From contig NW_025408669.1 of NCBI RefSeq assembly GCF_020360975.1, positions 1,984,001 to 2,048,000 of the forward strand: a DNA stretch of 64,000 bases, given 5' to 3'. The position numbers were made by a program, and so were the translations under genes. A model generated the notes under the pieces. That model was given only the letters and a program-made list of their open reading frames with translations. It made no database searches and had not been told where the DNA came from. Origin of the DNA: Hirsutella rhossiliensis. Lineage: Eukaryota; Ascomycota; Sordariomycetes; Hypocreales; Ophiocordycipitaceae. Below are positions 35,636 to 50,439 of this stretch, piece by piece (position 1 is the stretch's first letter; the number at the start of each line of letters is the position of its first letter).

Positions 35636-37785
35636 ATGCCGGACCTTGACGCCGCCGCCCCCGGTCGTCTCTCCCCGGTGCTGCCGTTCCGCCAGGGCCC
35701 CGGCCGCCACCCCTCGTCCTCAGATCCTCACCCTCTGATGCGGATATCGTCATCCGATCCCCGCTCCTCGTCCACCCAGTCCCTCGCTCCCTCCCACGCC
35801 CCCCTTTCGGACCCTCGCCGCAAGCTGCTCCTCGTCTACATCCACGGCTTCTACGGCAACGACCAGTCCTTCAAGTCCTTTCCCGCTCACGTCCACGCCC
35901 TCCTGCGCGCTCTTCTTGCCGAATCCCACGTCATCCACTCCAAAATCTACCCTCGCTACAAGACCTACCATGCCATCGAGGTTGCCCGCGACAACTTCAG
36001 TGCCTGGCTCGAGCCTCACGAGTCCCCCACCACCGATGTCATCCTCGTCGGCCACTCCATGGGCGGTCTGCTTGCTGCGGAAATCGTTCTCATGGTGCGT
36101 CGCTGCCCTGCCTCCGCTGACACACCGGATCCTCAAGTCTCGAATGGCGAGCGCGCGTTGACATTCGGCAGCCCAAGCGTGGTCCCTATCAGTCGCAGCC
36201 CTTTAAGCACCGCATTCTAGGAACATTATCCCTCGACTCTCCATTCCTTGGCCTTCACCCAGGCATCGTGTCCTCGGGTATCGCTAGTCTCTTCCACCCG
36301 GGCTCGCAGCCGGCCAACGACAGTCTCGACAGATTAACCACGGGCCCCTCGCCGCCATCATCTGCTGGAGCATCGCCGCCCTCGGCAGACTTGCAACTGG
36401 GGCTGGCGCCGTCTCTCGCATCACCGCCTCCGCCCCCTGATGAGACAGATCCGTATTTTGACCCGCCCTTCTGGAATGACAAGCCGTTTCAGGAACAGCC
36501 CTTTCTCAGCCGCCTCGTGCGCTTTGCCGCCAAACACAGGTCTGAGGGTATTTTTCGTGCCGTTCAAAACCATCTGGTCTCACATCTAGAGTTTGGAGGC
36601 TGCCTGGCAGACTACCCTGGACTTGTTTCCCGGTACAACAAGCTGCGGGCACTCGAGGACGTCGATGAAGTCCAGGCTGCCAACGACGGGCACTCTGGCA
36701 CCTCCTGCGCTCAAGTCCGGTTCGCCAACTATTACACTCTGTCTCCAGGCCGCCCCAAGCCACCAAAGTGCCCTCCCTCAGAGGCTCGGGACAGCAGCGA
36801 GGTCAGTCTTTCGGGTCTCACTCAAGATGACGTGGGCGCACCACTCTCGTCCGACACCGAGAGCGTCAAACTTGAAGGCCAAGACTCGTCAGCATCTCTA
36901 CCCATGCCCAGTGTTGAAGATGGACTGCAAGATGATTTGCAGTCCGGCATTCCAACTCCGAGAATATCTGTTGAAGCGCCGAGGGATGAAGACATGCGGC
37001 AACGGCCCGACAGCGCAGACAGCACTAATGATCAGCAAAAGGAGAGAGGAAGCCAGGAGGCGAGTGGAGAACCAGAGCCGGCGGCCATTCTGGAAAGCCT
37101 TTCGGCAATGTCTATGCAGAACATCGAGCCACGACCGATGGAGGACTCGGTAGCGGAGCCGATAAAGGAAGAAGAGGTGTTAAGTCAGCCGCAGGAGCCT
37201 GCACAGAGCAGTGCAGATCACGTTGACTTGCCGCCCCTACCAGAGGAGCCATCCAAACCAACAATGCCGGATCTGGAGCAATTCACCGACAAAGACGCTC
37301 GAAAACTTGCCGAAAAAGAAGGTAAGCGCGCCCAGAAAGCCTACGACCAAGCGGTCAAAGCCCGCTCCAAGGCCATTCGGGAGCGCGAAAAAATCGTGCA
37401 GAAGCGCCGCAAGGCAGCGCAAAAGGAAGCCGAAAAGCAGCAGAAAGACGCACTCAAGGCACAGCAGCGCCTGGAAAGGGAAGCGGAGAAGGCGGCGGCG
37501 GCAGCAGCGGCGGCGAGCGTCGACGGGGACGCGGCTTCGACCGCGCAGACAGACAAGCCGCGCAAGATGCGCAAGTTCTGCACCCTGCCGCGCAAGACCA
37601 ACGGCGTGAGAGACCCGACCTGGGTCGACATCTACATGGACGGCATGGATGAGGTGGGCGCGCACTGTGGGCTGTTTGTTCCAGGGCCGCACTACGATGG
37701 CCTCGTCGGCGACGTCGGCAGCCGCATCGTGACATGGGTCTTTGATGACATGTCCAAGAGGGCCATTCTCGAAGGCCTGGAGTAA
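35636..37785 (+). CDS. Alpha/beta-hydrolase (serine esterase/lipase-like) with coiled-coil insert
   Basis: Two exons, 35636-36094 and 36172-37785 (690 residues); the 77-nt intron has GTGCGT, a GTTGACA branch and a GGCAG acceptor, joining AAEIVLM to PKRGPYQSQPFKHRILGTLS. The N-terminal domain has a hydrophobic beta strand with HGFYG (about 70-74) and the nucleophile elbow GHSMGG with Ser141. After DSPFLGLHPG the sequence becomes Ser/Pro/Glu-rich. Residues about 555-620 form a highly charged Lys/Glu/Ala coiled coil. The last 75 residues are conserved-looking (WVDIYMDGMDEVGAHCGLF, GPHYDGLVGDVGSRI), and His in GPHYD is the candidate catalytic His. Substrate unknown; fungal members of this DUF676-like group are predicted lipases. 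The separation of Ser and His by about 525 residues is unusual. Confidence 0.88.
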
Positions 37786-38132
37786 GATGCCAGTCTCTGG
37801 GAGTTCACTGGACATAGACTACAGTGAGTGCGATGACAATGATGGTAACGATGGCCACGGCAATGCTACAGAAAGCGAGGAGTATGCGGCTCATTAGGTG
37901 TGTCGTGTTAAATATAATAGGATGCAAAATAATACCGAAGCCTGCCAATGCCGTTGAGTGCGCCGCCGCTTGTTCAATCTTACCCATGCAAAAGAATTTC
38001 CAAGAAGAAGAACGATGATGAAAAGGGGGGATGGAGTGAGCTCTTGGTATCCAACGTCACAGGAAGAAGCGAGCCATCATGCGCGTCATCAAAAGCCCCC
38101 CCTCACCCCCTTCCGCCTCGGAGAATCACCGC
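37786..38132. other. Convergent intergenic region
   Basis: 347 bases between converging stop codons of the hydrolase and the HET gene. No gene seen. AT-rich compared with its neighbours (37890-37940), as expected for 3' UTRs. Confidence 0.5.
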
Positions 38133-40745
38133 TCAGTACAGATCCAACTCGCGCAACCGGAGGCGAAGGTCGCTCTCGGCGTGCGCGGCGACCTGGGCGG
38201 CGCCCCTGAGCAGGGCGTGGCGGTCGTCGTCGCCGGCAACAAAGCCGTCGTGCCCGATGCTGACGGCGCCCAGACGCACGAGCGGCGCGGCCGGGTCCCA
38301 GCCGCGGCGGTGGCAGATGAGGGCGGTCGCGGCGGCGCTGTCGGATGCGGCGCGCCATCCGCGGCCCGAGACGAGGACGACGGTGAGGCGGTGCTCGGGG
38401 GGGGATGGGGGCGTGGACGCGGGAGAGGAGGAGGGTGGAGGTGGCGGAGGAGGGGGAGGCGGGGGAGCGGCTTGGATCCAGGCCTCGATGGCGTCCTTGT
38501 TGTCCTTGCTCAGCGGGACGGCGCCGTCGAGGACCCACGAGGGCCAGGGTCCCGGACCGCCGCGGCGGAGGCAAAAGTCGGCGCAGTACGTCTCGAGGCG
38601 GATGAAGGCGATGGGCTCGGCCTTGTGGGCGACGGCGTCGCCGTCAATCTCCCACGACAGCACCGAGCCGTCGCCGAAGCCAATCGACATTTCCATGTGC
38701 GGCGGCGCGCACACGCCGTCGATGACGGGCGACGCCTCGCCCACGAGGTTGAAGTGGAACAAGGCGCGGGCCCCGGCGCCGTGGTGGTGATCAGGGCCCG
38801 GACGCAGCTTCCACGCGAGCCACGTCCAGGACGGAAACGAGGCGCCGTCCATGATGCGGCAAAACGGCCCTCCATCCTCCTCGCCCGCTTCCCCCGAGGC
38901 CGCCGTCGTCGCCGGCCGCCGCCACCGACCGTCGGGAATCCAGCCCAGGCCGACGGCCAGGCGATCCGTCTGGCTCACGACCGACGCCACGTTGACAAAG
39001 GCATCCGGGTGGAAGAGGGGCAAGCCGAGCAAGTCGCCGACCGGCAAGCCCTCGAGGCGAGCGTAGGCGCGCAGCACGCCGCGGAAGGCGTCGAGCCGGT
39101 CCGCGGGCCTGGCCAGCTCGCGCGCCATAAAGGCCTGGATGTGCTCGCGCAGGCGCCCCGGGCGCGCGACCTCCTGGGCGGCGGGGAAGACGCGGCCGGC
39201 GCGCCAGACGTCCGGGGCCAGGCGCAGCGGCAGCGCGACGCTCTCGTGGCAGTGCAGCGCGCGGCACTGGAAGTAGGCCTGCGAGGCGCCCAGCACCAGC
39301 CGCCGCCGTGAAAGCAGGCCCTCTTGCAGAGTCCAGGCGCGCGTGGCCCACCGCGACGCCGCCACCTCGACGTCGGCCCGCGCCAGCGTCGTGGTGAAGA
39401 GGCCCGTCTCCGTCTGCAGCGAGAGCTGCGCCGTCCGCGCCGCGCTCACCCCGCGGATCCCGTCGCCCACGCCCTCGCCCGCCGCCACGATGAGCGTCAG
39501 CGCAGACCGCGAGAAGATGGCGCCCAGGAGGCCCACCTGCCGCCACCGCTCGCCCGCGTCCAGCGGCATGAAGCAGTACCGGTCGATCCAGAGGTAGCGA
39601 AGCCCCAGCGACAGCGTCAGCGTCACGGCGTCGGCGAAGACGGCCGGCAGGCGGGCGGGCAGCAGCAGGTCGGCGTCGTTGCTGCCGTCCAGTCCGCCGG
39701 CTGGCGCGCGGAACGGGGCGCTGGCCTTGTCGTCGGCCTGGCCCCAGACGTAGCTGAGGGTGACGTATTCGAGGGACGGGTCTGAGTCGACGAGGCCAGC
39801 GGCGCACACGACGCGCCTCTCCTGGCAGTCGACCAGTCGCAGGCCCGAGATGGGGGCCTCGACCTTGCCGCACGTGGCGCCGTGCATGTCCCTGCAGTAG
39901 TCGATCCAGCACCGAGGGACCGCCGGGTCGAGCATCGGCGTCACCACCCTGCCTCGGATCCGCGCCGGCGCGCCCACCCCTGCCCGATACGTCTCGACGT
40001 CGTCAGGGTCGCCGGTGGCCTTGACGATGAACCCCCATGGCAGCGCCCTGTGCCTGGCCATGACCTCGCCCAGCACCGACCGCGCCAGCTCGTGCCTCTC
40101 GCCCACGCCGTCGAGCCGCTCGAAGGCCTGCCGGATGCGTAGGTAGGGCGTGAACTTGCCCCCGATGGCCAGTCCGTTGGCGCCCGCGCCGAGCATGGCC
40201 TGGAAGAAGGCGCAGTAGGGACAGGCCGGCGGCGAGTTCGGCGTCGGCGTGGGCGTCCATGCAAACGTGCCGTCCGTCGAAGCCGGAGGTGAAGGAGGGA
40301 GAGCCGGGTGCGGATGGACAACGTGCGCCAACGGGATCCACGGCCGCGGTTGGCCAGGTTTCCAGTCCAGGAGTCGGGGAAATTCGATGGCAGTGCATCT
40401 CGCGCATGGCTTGTGCCTCGGCTGCCGCCGCCGAGGACGAGGGCCTGGTGAGTCGGTGCTTACAGCGTCGGCGCTCAAGCCATCGGCCTCGTCATCGCTG
40501 CCGCCGCCGTCCTCGTCGTCGCTTTCTCCCTCCTGACTCCCATCGGCAATGATGCGGCCCGCCGTCGCGTTCTCCAGGCTTGCTGTCGCCGTCCTTGGCG
40601 CCGAGCCGATGCTGCCGCCGCGTGTTGCTGGTCTCGGCGGCAGCTGGTGCACGTCTGTTGGCGTTCCCGACCGTCGTCTCCCTCCCGGCTCCGAGTCGGG
40701 CCGCCGCCTCGACGACAGCAGCATCATGGAGATCTTCTTCTTCAT
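38133..40745 (-). CDS. HET-domain (heterokaryon incompatibility type) protein
   Basis: One exon of 870 residues starting at ATG 40745. HET motifs are visible in order: LEYVTLSYVWG, then LGLRYLWIDRYCF, then SRWATRAWTLQEGLLSRRRLV. Family knowledge: HET domains mediate cell death on fusion of incompatible hyphae in Podospora and Neurospora, but most paralogues are of unknown specificity. Before the domain is a disordered acidic/Arg-rich region (residues 1-110) and a Cys pair CARC plus CPYC that may bind metal (inference). After it are about 350 residues with a run of 11 prolines. The motif 2 end reads RYCFMPLDAG rather than the common CIDQ. The gene has strikingly high GC content and third-position GC bias, which also creates very long open frames on the other strand. 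Confidence 0.9.
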   Translation of the reverse strand: MKKKISMMLLSSRRRPDSEPGGRRRSGTPTDVHQLPPRPATRGGSIGSAPRTATASLENATAGRIIADGSQEGESDDEDGGGSDDEADGLSADAVSTDSPGPRPRRRQPRHKPCARCTAIEFPRLLDWKPGQPRPWIPLAHVVHPHPALPPSPPASTDGTFAWTPTPTPNSPPACPYCAFFQAMLGAGANGLAIGGKFTPYLRIRQAFERLDGVGERHELARSVLGEVMARHRALPWGFIVKATGDPDDVETYRAGVGAPARIRGRVVTPMLDPAVPRCWIDYCRDMHGATCGKVEAPISGLRLVDCQERRVVCAAGLVDSDPSLEYVTLSYVWGQADDKASAPFRAPAGGLDGSNDADLLLPARLPAVFADAVTLTLSLGLRYLWIDRYCFMPLDAGERWRQVGLLGAIFSRSALTLIVAAGEGVGDGIRGVSAARTAQLSLQTETGLFTTTLARADVEVAASRWATRAWTLQEGLLSRRRLVLGASQAYFQCRALHCHESVALPLRLAPDVWRAGRVFPAAQEVARPGRLREHIQAFMARELARPADRLDAFRGVLRAYARLEGLPVGDLLGLPLFHPDAFVNVASVVSQTDRLAVGLGWIPDGRWRRPATTAASGEAGEEDGGPFCRIMDGASFPSWTWLAWKLRPGPDHHHGAGARALFHFNLVGEASPVIDGVCAPPHMEMSIGFGDGSVLSWEIDGDAVAHKAEPIAFIRLETYCADFCLRRGGPGPWPSWVLDGAVPLSKDNKDAIEAWIQAAPPPPPPPPPPPSSSPASTPPSPPEHRLTVVLVSGRGWRAASDSAAATALICHRRGWDPAAPLVRLGAVSIGHDGFVAGDDDRHALLRGAAQVAAHAESDLRLRLRELDLY

Positions 40746-41369
40746 GGCCAAAGTCGGGCTCCCGTTTCAGACCCGGGAGAAGAAAAAAAAGGGTCTCGCT
40801 CAGTTCATCACGCAAAGGGTCCGGTGCGTTTTCCCGGGCGGCAGAGGAGCAGGATGGGAGCCAAAAGAAAAATATAGGCAAACAACAAGGCTTGAGCTGG
40901 ATGTGCTCGTGAAACGCGCAAGCAGAGCACTTCGGATGGAAAGCTGGAGTCGAGAGAGAAACACCCGCGTCGCGCTCTCGTCTCCGAAACCCACCGTACC
41001 CGTCCGGTCACTTACTCGTAAACTGGAGCTGACAGCAGCCATATTACATGCATGCGCGCATATACGGCAGACGTGCGCTAGCTGCTCTTCTCTCCATCGG
41101 TGACCCCTGTTGGTTCCCCGACATGCCGCCCCAACTCGACCCTATTGCGTGCGGCGAGACGGGGTGGCTTCCTTGGAAGCATTGAATCGTCGTCCATGGA
41201 TGCCCACGCCCACCGACCGCACTGCACCGCTTCGATTTTCCTGCTTGTGTGAAGGGACGCGCAATCTGCGCTCGTGTGTGCATGTATGCATATATTCACC
41301 GTATCCCACTCTGCATTTCAAACGTCGCACTCGGCCATGCACACAGTCCGCCTCCAATCGTCTTGTCCC
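40746..41369. other. Intergenic region between HET and AMP-binding genes
   Basis: 624 bases: the probable promoter of the HET gene on the left and the 3' UTR of the AMP-binding gene on the right. No gene recognised. Confidence 0.5.
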
Positions 41370-43167
41370 TCAAGCATACGACAGCGTGTTGTCGACCCCA
41401 ACCTTGCCCATGACACCTATGCTGGCCTCCCCTCCCGAAACGCAGGGCCCGCGGGCGATTATCTAAAGCTTTTGGTGAGCATATGGCGGTGTTTCGAGTC
41501 TGTAAAGGACAATGTCTCACCTCGCCCTCGACCGTTTCGTCCGTTGTCTTGTGAACGCCCTTGTCCCGCATCAAAACCTCAACGCTCGTGGGCGGCGCCC
41601 CGAAATGGCCCTTGCCGCTGGAGTCGATTCTGTAGTCGAAAAGGGCGGTTTGGCTGACCGCCCCCGCAACCCGCGCTGCTGCCAGCGCGTAGATGACCCT
41701 GGCCCCGGTCAAGATGCGCAGGTCAGAGAGCACTTGGGACGACAGGTAAGGAGTGTCGGCCCCGGCCCGTTCGGCCACGTAGACAAGACGAAGCTTGCCT
41801 GGGGTGATGCCGATCGCCGGCCGAGCCTGCGAAGCAAACGCTGAGAGGGCGTTGGTGGGCGAGAGGACGCCGTCTTGAGCGAGGGAGCGCGTCGACAGGC
41901 TGTGCGACAATCTTGCCAGCGGGGACCCGAGCTTGCCCATCGACTCCTCGTGTGCTTTGAGAAGCGTGCCGGGACTGGCGACGAGCACCGTAGGGGCGAC
42001 GCCTTGGGTTGCGAGGACCAGGTCCGACGATCGGCCAGCCACCGAATTGAGCGCAACAGAAGCGTTGGAGTAGAGGGCTGCAAGGGTCAGCACCAGTGTA
42101 TGGATGTTGGCCAGCGAGTCGGCCGGCAGGAAGAGGTCCGACGGGCCGATTCTCTCCTTGGTCGGAATGGCAGCAATCTGGCCCGCGACCCCAGAGACGA
42201 GATTGGCCTGGGTGAAGCGCACCATCTCTTGCAGTTGGCCTGGCTTGGACTGCCAGAAGGTGACGACATCCTGGGGGCTGTGATCGAGATCGAGGGCCGG
42301 CAGCTCGGAGCCGACCGAGGCCGCAGACTCGTTGATGATGTCCTGCCAAGTCGCCACGTTGACGCTGCCGCCCGTACCCTCGGGAACCTCGTTCCAGTCC
42401 ATGTGGCTGCTGCCTTCGTCCACGACCCATATGAGCTGCCTAAGCGATGGGTGGGCTTTGACGACGGCTTCGAACGGAAATGCCCCCGGGGCGGTGACAA
42501 GAGTGTCGACGGCCGACCGTTTGAGCATAGAGATGAGCTCGTCGCCGGGGACGTCAAACGGAATCAGGACAGTCGTCAGATTCGGGTAGAAGCTGCAGGC
42601 CAGCAGGGCGACCAGCAGCTCGAGCGAGTTAGGCAGGTATATGGCCACCTTGATGCCGCCTTGGTCTGCAATGTGGCGGCCGATGATGGTGATTTGCCTC
42701 GTCATGTCCTCTAGACGTCTTGGTTAGCCGCCTGAGACGGGCCTGGGATCTGGCTCCTCCTCACCTAGCTTGTGCTCGACGACGTTCTCGGAGCCCAGGA
42801 CGGTCAAGACGCGACCCATCGAGCCGCCGTCACCGCCGGAGGCGGCCCTGCGCCAGATATCTCGCAGGTCGCCATCCCGGCCGCGGGACCACTTGGACAC
42901 ACCGGGATCCTTGACATTGAGTCCGGGACACAGGAACATGCCGTGAGGCGCCGCCTGCGATCTATAGACGGCGCTCTCGCCTTCGTTGCGGACCATCGAG
43001 GCAACTGACTGCCTGGCCAGCAGCATTGGATGGACGTCCGGGTCGCGCGACGACATGATGCGGTAAGTGATGACAGCCACCAGCAGCGTCATCAGCCCGG
43101 TCGAGTAGGCGTTCCATTGGCCGAGAAGGCCGGTCACGCCGGCGTCGAGGCTCTCAAGAAGACCCAT
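41370..43167 (-). CDS. Degenerate AMP-binding (adenylate-forming-like) protein with N-terminal membrane anchor
   Basis: Three exons, 43167-42765, 42710-41521 and 41462-41370 (561 residues). Intron 1 (GTGAGG, GGCTAACC branch, TCTAG) and intron 2 (GTGAGA...TTTAG) keep frame; the short last exon supplies the conserved end IIARGPCVSGGEASIGVMGK. The N terminus has a hydrophobic stretch (TGLMTLLVAVITY) and then DPDVHPMLLARQS and ESAVYRS, typical of a conserved ascomycete AMP-binding protein group. The core shows the adenylation fold (KVAIYLPNSLELLVALLACSF, DLFLPADSLANIHTLVLTLAALY, ASVALNSVAG). The canonical TSGTTGxPKG loop is not visible; the corresponding place reads VTFWQSKPGQLQEMVRFTQ. The hinge and C-terminal lysine domain are also missing. 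It may be catalytically inactive or act as a lipid-binding scaffold (inference). Confidence 0.88.
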
Positions 43168-44558
43168 GATGGCACCCGCCTGCTTATGCTCGTTGGCTCG
43201 TCCGAGAAGACAATTTGGATGAACGTTGGCCTGTCGTAGCGGTGTATTTGTTGCGAGGTGGGAGGCACGTCACATCAGGCGCCGCAAAACCCGCACCTCG
43301 GCCTTCGGCGCCACCGCGGCTAACTAATTCTTGCATGTCTGAACAGGCATATGATTGGAGCCTCTAAGGGGTTTGCTAGCAACTCTTCGAGTTACCCATG
43401 AAAGACGCTACGCATCCTACCTTACTTGACAAGCTTGCCGAATAAGCATTGTTTGTCCCTTTGCTCAAGCCTTATAACAGGGATGTCAACACTAAAAGCG
43501 ATAGAGTCTTGAAACTAGTAATACTTAACTTTATTAATTACTCAGGCGTTGGACCAGGGCATTAAAACTTTTGTTTTAGTTTGCGCGTTTGCCTCGTGCG
43601 CAACTCTCCAAGTACGCATCGCGAGCTCCACAGGTACACCCGACTTTCTCAAACGCCTCATCAAAGCTAAGTCTGCAAAAAACTCTTTCTTTTTTTATTG
43701 GGACTCCTCAGTCCGCTCTGGTTTTCCTGTCTACTTGAACCACGGGCACAGAGAGCGCACCACCATCGCAGTCCGATTCTGCCCTCTCGGGGCTGTGCGG
43801 CAAGGCCTCTTCACCCAGCAGCAACTAGGCCGTCGGCCCTGTGCATGTGGCCGTCGCGCAGCGAGAGCTTCTTGATTCCTGCCGTCCGACTCAAAATCCA
43901 TAACCTGTATCGAGCGGCCTCGCCCATGCTCTCGGAGTCAACGGGGAAAGCCGATCCCATGACCATCCTTCCTCCCATTTTATGCCCATTGCTCTCTCGT
44001 CTCTCTATGTGTTGAGAGCTCGTCGGGCACTGTTCCGACCAGAGAACCGAGAAATCCACTTTTGTCTATATCTGCACGGCGATAACATGACCCTCTATCG
44101 TGAAAGCGAGAAAAATGCCCTAGGGGGTGGGGAACCCTGGGTAGACGGCAGAAACATGAGAAAACCTTTTCCCTTGTCCAGATCGAGCAGGTCTGGATCT
44201 GCGGACACCACGGTTCTGCCAGGTGTCATCGAGTTCCCCAAATCTCGGTCTAAGGGTATCAATCGAGGAGAGAGCCGAAATCAAAAAGAAATGCAATCTA
44301 TCAGATGCGTCGTGAATGCACCGTGACCGATACTGCCGTTGGCCCGTGTGAACAAAGGCACTCGTCCGTCTTCGCAGGTCATGATGTCGCCGTGTCAAGA
44401 AGAACTCAAAAAAGGAAACAATCGAAGTCGAAAAAATATGCGTCAGAAAATGCAGTGATCAAAGCGAGGCGCGTTGAAAGCGTCTAAACATGCCGGTGCG
44501 GTTGAGAATCGCGCCGTTGCACCGGCAGACGCAGGTCGATGTTGGACCAGGATGGCGA
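43168..44558. other. Intergenic region with AT-rich island
   Basis: 1.4 kb between two genes on the minus strand. The segment 43430-43700 is AT-rich compared with everything around it (ATACTTAACTTTATTAATTAC). It may be an old decayed repeat or a 5' regulatory region. The right-hand part toward 44558 is the presumed 3' UTR of ded1. No intact gene. Confidence 0.5.
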
Positions 44559-49077
<4,519 letters not shown>

Positions 49078-49884
49078 TTAGGCGCACTTCACCACGCGAT
49101 CATCATCAAACTCAATGTCCACAATCCCGTCTACCTTGATCGCCTTGACCACCACGCCCTTGAAGTCAATCGGTAGCCGCCTTTTGAGCTCATCAATGCA
49201 CATGGTCAAGATCTTGATGCCTTGTCCGAGGGTGATGTCGGGGTGGTGGTGCTTGTCCAGAATGGACAGGCAGTAGTATCTATTGCAACCAAGTCAGTTG
49301 ACAAGATCTCGCAAGCGCGGATGTACCTCGCATTACGGTACCAGAATGCGGTGGGTAGACCTACTGTGCGTATCCATGAGCCGCATAGGGCACCTCTGCC
49401 AATGACGCCAAGTAGTCAAGCCAGTACAGCGATGGCTTGCCCGAGATGGGGTCTACACCTCCCATTAAGAGGTTCACGTTGTAGGGATGTCGGGATCGCA
49501 AGCTCGAGGCCAGCTCTCCTCTGACAAAGTGTGCCAGGCCCGAAGGGGACAGCTCGGCCTCGTTGCGCATAGAGTAGAGCTGGGCATTTCTTTGGATGTA
49601 TTCGGCGAATTGGACTGCCAAAGCATTAGATCCCGTCGCAAAAGCCCATCGACTCGGCTAGATGCCCTACCTGTGTCTCCCGCCTCGCCGGAGAATGCGA
49701 GAAGCGTGTGCTTGTTTAGCGCCCTCGTCTTGTCGTCGGAAGCTTTGAGGATGGTGGCACCGCGCATCGCAGCCTTGGAGGCAGCGATGATGGTGAAGTC
49801 CTTGCCCGTGATTCCCAGCAGAACATCCCTAACAAGACGTGTCGGTCAAATGATGCGTTCTGCCAAAGGGCCATGTGCTTACAT
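49078..49884 (-). CDS. PRE1: 20S proteasome subunit beta type-4 (Pre1/PSMB2)
   Basis: Four exons read leftwards: 49884-49883, 49828-49671, 49614-49365 and 49279-49078 (203 residues). The first exon supplies only AT of the start codon; the GTAAGC...TTAG intron (54 nt) is followed by GGATGTT, giving ATG GAT GTT and the family N terminus [21 protein letters not shown]. Later introns rebuild [15 protein letters not shown] and [19 protein letters not shown]. The protein ends [13 protein letters not shown]. Family knowledge: beta-4 is a catalytically inactive N-terminal nucleophile-fold subunit of the core particle ring, expressed without propeptide, which matches the direct MDVLLG start. The usual length is about 200. 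It diverges from RRP9 across a short shared promoter. Confidence 0.93.
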
Positions 49885-50232
49885 TGTGACTGATGAGTGG
49901 TGTTGTGGTCGCGAGACGTTGTGCTGATGGAATGGCAAGGGGACGGAGGTTGCATGTTGAGGCGAGCTAGATTTACCGAGCTACACTGGCTCTAGGCTGA
50001 GAGCTGCTGCGCGTTCAACAGGCAGCTTCTCCGGCGTTTGCCGTCCGCTAGCCCCCAAGGCCGGGATAACTATCTTCCAAAAGTAGCTTTTGATTGGACA
50101 GCTTCAACTTCTCGGCGGGGCATCTGGCCCACCTCCCAACTTTTTTTTTCTCAATGAAGCGGCCATGGTAGAAATTCAAATCCACGATCTGGACTGAGAG
50201 CCAGCAAGCGCGCCTGGACTAGGTGATCCGCC
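49885..50232. promoter_or_regulatory. Divergent promoter of PRE1 and RRP9
   Basis: 348 bases between two divergent start codons. An ATTGG (inverted CCAAT box) lies at 50093-50097 and a T-rich run at 50143-50151 just before the RRP9 leader. The exact yeast proteasome box GGTGGCAAA is absent; only a partial TTTGCCGTC occurs near 50037. Confidence 0.5.
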
Positions 50233-50408
50233 ATGTCGTCCTTCTTCACAGTCCCCGGCTCCCAGAATAAGCGCAAACGACCATTGGCTCCGGATGCTCC
50301 AAAGAAGAAGGTTGCTGCTTCCAAGTTTTCGGGGAAACCGGGTGCGAGGGCTTTTTCTGGGGCGACAAAGACGCGAGTTGAGCGGGACGAGTCCATCTCT
50401 GGCTCAGA

Positions 50409-50439
<31 letters not shown>

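Noticed and set aside
38079..39311. 410-codon open frame on the plus strand over the HET gene
   Set aside because: Antisense of a clear HET-domain gene, composed of Arg/Gly/Ala-rich low-complexity sequence.
43549..43875. 108-codon frame in the AT-rich island, possible transposase fragment
   Set aside because: No ATG at its start and no transposase motif such as DDE/DDD visible.
50030..50045. Proteasome-associated control element in the PRE1 promoter
   Set aside because: Only a partial TTTGCCGTC is present rather than TTTGCCACC, and Rpn4-type control is not established in filamentous ascomycetes to my knowledge.
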